Positions 60,922-64,000 of a stretch of DNA of 64,000 nt are shown piece by piece. The DNA is taken from contig NZ_KB899495.1 in assembly GCF_000378245.1 (NCBI RefSeq), positions 25,638 to 89,637 on the forward strand. Direction: 5' to 3'. The stretch's first letter is position 1, and each line of letters opens with the position of its first letter. Source of the DNA: Aromatoleum toluclasticum ATCC 700605 (lineage in GTDB: Bacteria; Pseudomonadota; Gammaproteobacteria; Burkholderiales; Rhodocyclaceae). The notes below the pieces were generated by a model. That model did not search any database and was not told where the DNA came from. It was given only the letters and a program-made list of their open reading frames with translations. The translations under genes were made by a program, and so were the position numbers.

Positions 60922-62319
60922 ATGATGGAACATTGGCGAGAGGCACTGGACGCAGTGCGCGGCGGGGAGTCGAAGTACAAGATCCTCGTGCAGGCGATCG
61001 CCGCCGACATCGAGAACGGTTCGCTCGCGGAGGGCACCCGCCTACCGCCGCAGCGCGAGGTCAGCCAAAAGCTCGGCATCAGCGTGCAGACCGTCACCAA
61101 CGCCTACAAGGAGCTCGAGCAGCACGGCGTGATCCGCTGCGAGGTCGGACGCGGCAGCTTCGTCGCGAAGCGCGTGACCGAGAAGGTCGCCAGCTACATG
61201 CTCGATCGCGCCGAGCGCTCGCTCGTCGATTTCTCGATCGCGAGCATCGTGTACACGGAGGAGCACGACGCGGTCTGGCGTGAGACCTGCGCGGCGCTCG
61301 CGGCCCAACCCGACCAGCCGTGGATGCGCGCGTGCCGGCCGATTGCAGGCTTCGAGCATCACCGCGCCGCGGCCGTCGAATGGCTCGCAGGCCTCGGCAT
61401 GAAGAGCTCGATCGAGACGCTGCTGATCACCAACGGCGCCTCGCATGCGCAATTTCTCGCGCTCGCCTCGCTGGTGAGCCCGGGCGACACGGTGCTCACC
61501 GACAGCCTCACCGACCATGGCGTGATCGGCTCGGCGCAGGTGCTGGGCTTCACGCTGAAGGGCCTCGATTCGGACGAGTACGGCATCCAGCCCGACCACT
61601 TCGAGGACATGTGCGCCAACGAGCGCATCACCGCGCTGGTATGCACGCCCAACCTCAACAATCCGACCAGCAGCCTGATGCCGGACTCGCGCCGCCGCGC
61701 GATCGCGCGCATCGCCGAGCGCTACGGGGTGTATGTGATCGAGGACGACGTCTTCGGCCCGCTGCTCACGCAGCGCCCCGCGCCGATCACGAGCCACCTG
61801 CCGGAGCTGGGCTTCTACCTCACGAGCTTCACGAAGTCGGTGATGACGGGCCTGCGCACGGGCTACCTCGCGATGCCGCGGCGGCTCGCGCTGCGCGTCG
61901 AGAGCATCCTGCGCGTCAATAGCTGGATGGCCACGCCGCTGCTCGCCGAGGTCGCGACACGCTGGATTGCCGACGGCACCGCCGAACACCTCGTCGAAGT
62001 GCAGCGCGAATGCCTCGTGCTGCGCCACAAGATGGTCGAAGAACATCTCGGCGAATTCGCGATTTCGAACCATCCCTGCTCGCTGTCGACCTGGGTCGGC
62101 ATCCCCGGGCACTGGCAGCTCGACAGCCTGGTGCAGCAGTTGCGCCACCGGCTCGTCGCCGTCACCTCGCCGGACCCGTTCCTGGTGCTGGGCGCCCCTC
62201 GCCCCAATGCGATCCGGCTGTGCCTCGGCGCCGAGGGCAGCGACGTGCGCATCAACGGCGCGCTCGGCACGATCGCCAGCGTCTTCCGCCAGTATCCGCA
62301 GGTGCACGACTACCTGTGA
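60922..62319 (+). CDS. enuR: MocR/GntR-type regulator of ectoine catabolism
   Basis: The 465-residue product joins a GntR winged HTH (LPPQREVSQKLGISVQTVTNAYKELEQHGVIRCEVGRGSFV, residues about 41-81) to a fold-type I aminotransferase domain. The PLP-binding Lys is Lys305 in TSFTKSVMTGLRTGY, with NNPTSSLMP and VIEDDVFGPLL also present. In the known EnuR repressors a PLP-Lys adduct senses ectoine-derived metabolites. Its place inside the eut cluster supports the assignment. GTCAGGAGTACCCC precedes ATG 60922. It probably binds the CTAG-centred sites near uehA/B and eutC. Confidence 0.92.
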   Translation: MMEHWREALDAVRGGESKYKILVQAIAADIENGSLAEGTRLPPQREVSQKLGISVQTVTNAYKELEQHGVIRCEVGRGSFVAKRVTEKVASYMLDRAERSLVDFSIASIVYTEEHDAVWRETCAALAAQPDQPWMRACRPIAGFEHHRAAAVEWLAGLGMKSSIETLLITNGASHAQFLALASLVSPGDTVLTDSLTDHGVIGSAQVLGFTLKGLDSDEYGIQPDHFEDMCANERITALVCTPNLNNPTSSLMPDSRRRAIARIAERYGVYVIEDDVFGPLLTQRPAPITSHLPELGFYLTSFTKSVMTGLRTGYLAMPRRLALRVESILRVNSWMATPLLAEVATRWIADGTAEHLVEVQRECLVLRHKMVEEHLGEFAISNHPCSLSTWVGIPGHWQLDSLVQQLRHRLVAVTSPDPFLVLGAPRPNAIRLCLGAEGSDVRINGALGTIASVFRQYPQVHDYL

Positions 62320-62362
62320 TGCCCGGCACGACATTTCGGCGCAGCACCCCCGAAATGTCGCC

Positions 62363-62378
62363 ATTGCACTAGGACAAG
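62363..62378. promoter_or_regulatory. CTAG-centred palindrome upstream of eutC (third likely EnuR site)
   Basis: ATTGCACTAGGACAAG shares ATTGCACTAG with the site at 56959. It lies 82 bases upstream of eutC in the 140-base gap after enuR, implying a separately regulated eutCD promoter. Confidence 0.5.
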
Positions 62379-62459
62379 CGGACCGACAATTCCCGCCCCC
62401 TACACTGGACCTCAATCCCCGCCGCGTCGGCGCGGGGCGTCCGGACCCAAGGGGGCTGC

Positions 62460-63452
62460 ATGTCCAAAGTCATTCTGCTGAGCGAATCCGATCTGCGGGC
62501 GTGCGTCGCGCTCGACGCGGCCGCGATCGACTGCGTCGAGCACGCGTTCCGCCTGCTCGCGACCGAGAAGGTCGTCATGCCGCCGATCCTGCGGCTCGAC
62601 ATCGAGGAGCACAACGGTGAGGTCGACGTGAAGACGGCCTACCTGCCGGGGCTGGACAGTTTCGCGATCAAGGTGAGCCCGGGCTTCTTCGACAACCCCA
62701 GGCTGGGCCTGCCTAGCCTCAATGGCCTGATGGTACTGCTGTCGGCGCGCACCGGCGTGCCCGAGGCGCTGCTGCTCGACAACGGCTATCTCACCGCGGT
62801 GCGCACGGCCGCCGCCGGCGCGGTCGCGGCGCGCTGGCTCGCGCGCGAGGATGCGCGTCGCGCGGCGGTGATCGGCGCGGGCGAGCAGGCGCGCCTGCAG
62901 CTGAAGGCGCTGACGCTGGTACGCGACATCGAGTCGGCCACCGTGTGGGCGCCGCGCATCGACGAGGCGCAACGCTTCGCCGACGAGATGACGGCCGCGC
63001 TCGGACTGCGCATAAGCGCGTGCCGGAGCATCGACACTGCGATCGACGGCGCAGACGTCGCGATCACGACCACGCCCAGCCGCTCGCCGCTGGTCGAGCC
63101 TCGCCACCTGCAGCCGGGCCTGCACATCACCGCGATGGGCTCGGATGCCGAGCACAAGAACGAGATCGCGCCCGCCGTAATCGCCGCCGCGACACGCTAC
63201 GTGTGCGACCGCCTCGCTCAGGTGCGAGTGCTCGGCGAGCTGCATCACGCGATCGCAGCCGGCATTGTGGCCACCGACGCGAGCTTCCCCGAGCTCGGCC
63301 AAGTCATCGCCGGCCAGGCGTCCGGCCGCACGGGCCGCGACGACGTGACGATTTGCGATCTGACCGGCACCGGCGCCCAGGACACCGCGATCGCGACCTT
63401 TGCCTTCGCGCGCGCCCGCGCCGGCGGCCACGGCACCCCATTCGAATCCTGA
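62460..63452 (+). CDS. eutC: Ectoine utilization protein EutC (ornithine cyclodeaminase/mu-crystallin family)
   Basis: The 330-residue product has the substrate Lys segment DVKTAYLPGLDSFAIKVSPGFFDN, YLTAVRTAAAGAVAARWLA and the NAD-binding motif AAVIGAGEQARLQLKAL, all typical of the cyclodeaminase/alanine dehydrogenase fold. ITTTPSRSPLV and ITAMGSDAEHKNEI follow. In hydroxyectoine users EutC acts with EutA and EutB. ATG 62460 follows AAGGGGGCTGC. It lies 27 bases before eutD. Confidence 0.92.
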   Translation: MSKVILLSESDLRACVALDAAAIDCVEHAFRLLATEKVVMPPILRLDIEEHNGEVDVKTAYLPGLDSFAIKVSPGFFDNPRLGLPSLNGLMVLLSARTGVPEALLLDNGYLTAVRTAAAGAVAARWLAREDARRAAVIGAGEQARLQLKALTLVRDIESATVWAPRIDEAQRFADEMTAALGLRISACRSIDTAIDGADVAITTTPSRSPLVEPRHLQPGLHITAMGSDAEHKNEIAPAVIAAATRYVCDRLAQVRVLGELHHAIAAGIVATDASFPELGQVIAGQASGRTGRDDVTICDLTGTGAQDTAIATFAFARARAGGHGTPFES

Positions 63453-63479
63453 TCCCGCAACGAGGAGCGGAGACACCCC

Positions 63480-64000
63480 ATGCCCCACAACATTGCCCTG
63501 CCCTTCGAGCGCGCCGAGTACGCCGCGCGCCTCGCCAAGACCCGCGCCGCGATGGACGCGCGCGGCATCGACGTGCTGATCGTCAGCGACCCGACCAACA
63601 TGGCCTGGCTCACCGGCTACGACGGCTGGTCCTTCTACGTGCACCAGTGCGTGATCGTCGGCCCCGAGGGCGAGCCAGTGTGGTTCGGCCGTGGCCAGGA
63701 TGCCAACGGCGCGCGCCGCACCGCCTACATCGGCGACGACAACATCCTCGGCTATCCCGACCACTACGTGCAGTCGACCGAGCGCCATCCGATGGACTAC
63801 CTCGCCACCGAGCTCATCGCTGCGCGCGGTTGGAGCGACAAGCGCATCGGCGTCGAGATGGACAACTACTACTTCTCCGCCGCCGCCCACGCGTCGCTCG
63901 TCAAGCACCTGCCGCAGGCCCGCTTCGTCGATGCCAACTCGCTCGTGAACTGGCAGCGCGCCATCAAGTCGCCGCGCGAGATCGAGTACATGCGGATCGC
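63480..64000 (+). CDS. eutD: Ectoine hydrolase EutD/DoeA (M24 family), 5' part
   Basis: The first 173 codons are inside the window. The product starts MPHNIALPFERAEYAARLAKTRAAMDARGIDVLIVSDPTNMAWLTGYDGWSFY and continues IKSPREIEYMRIA, the creatinase-like N-terminal domain of M24 enzymes such as DoeA. The metal-site catalytic domain lies past the window end. DoeA opens the ectoine ring to N-acetyl-diaminobutyrate. Ribosome-binding site GAGGAGCGGAGAC precedes ATG 63480. The deacetylase gene (eutE/doeB) is expected next but is not visible. Confidence 0.9.
   Translation, partial: MPHNIALPFERAEYAARLAKTRAAMDARGIDVLIVSDPTNMAWLTGYDGWSFYVHQCVIVGPEGEPVWFGRGQDANGARRTAYIGDDNILGYPDHYVQSTERHPMDYLATELIAARGWSDKRIGVEMDNYYFSAAAHASLVKHLPQARFVDANSLVNWQRAIKSPREIEYMRI

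Overview
The window looks like a GC-rich betaproteobacterial chromosome. Gene content resembles the aromatic-degrading Azoarcus/Aromatoleum/Thauera group: acyl-CoA-based catabolism, a UbiD-type decarboxylase, cytoplasmic molybdoenzymes and a Burkholderiales-type porin. This placement is inferred from gene content only; no rRNA, tRNA or CRISPR array was seen.

Left edge (1-1218). Gene debris surrounds one intact gene: the end of a LuxR-type regulator, an EAL-domain remnant in the same frame, a truncated haemoglobin gene (intact) and a truncated MOSC-domain gene.

Catabolic island (1219-51891). (a) A ThDP-dependent decarboxylase-like gene lies opposite a MarR regulator. (b) A long minus-strand run (14848 down to 3927) encodes an NDP-forming acyl-CoA synthetase, a PimC/PimD-like acyl-CoA dehydrogenase pair, an HSD17B4-like SDR, a MaoC hydratase, a thiolase-like protein lacking the acylating cysteine with its DUF35 partner, an MFS exporter, isopentenyl-diphosphate isomerase and UbiX. 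(c) A GntR/FCD regulator and a dipeptide-type ABC importer follow. (d) A UbiD decarboxylase is divergent from a MoaD-like protein, a Mo/W-bis-MGD oxidoreductase, a second copy of the ABC solute-binding protein and an IclR regulator. (e) A porin precedes an operon for a mandelate racemase/muconate-lactonizing-like enzyme, a class III CoA-transferase, an acyl-CoA dehydrogenase, a benzaldehyde-dehydrogenase-like enzyme and an alpha-methylacyl-CoA racemase, with a second GntR/FCD regulator. (f) A split FadB (enoyl-CoA hydratase plus 3-hydroxyacyl-CoA dehydrogenase) is divergent from a gentisate-type set (FAH hydrolase, cupin dioxygenase, FAD monooxygenase), a second NDP-forming acyl-CoA synthetase and a LysR regulator. 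(g) A second MoaD-like/molybdoenzyme cassette carries ferredoxin and NrfD-type membrane subunits and resembles phenylacetyl-CoA:acceptor oxidoreductase (PadBCD) in architecture.

The island contains several paralogous pairs: MoaD-like, molybdoenzyme, solute-binding protein, NDP-forming synthetase and GntR/FCD. Three candidate operators recur: GTCTCACA(A/G)TATGAGA(C/T) at ubiX and ubiD; ATCATACGT(G/C)TGAT(C/G)ATTA just after the -10 of both molybdoenzyme promoters; and GGTATACACAA at the synthetase/gntR intergenic region and the ABC operon, with a shorter version at the second gntR. Together they suggest one regulated programme for activating, oxidising and decarboxylating aromatic or branched (alkyl-aromatic/isoprenoid-like) acids through CoA esters. 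The actual substrate cannot be read from sequence.

Right edge. A decayed IS21-family element (istA with two amber stops, truncated istB) is cut at its 5' end by an apparently intact IS3-family element (54088-55377). Beyond it lies an ectoine/5-hydroxyectoine uptake and catabolism cluster: TRAP transporter uehA (divergent) and uehBC, eutA, eutB, the MocR-type regulator enuR, eutC and the start of eutD/doeA. Three CTAG-centred palindromes mark likely EnuR sites.
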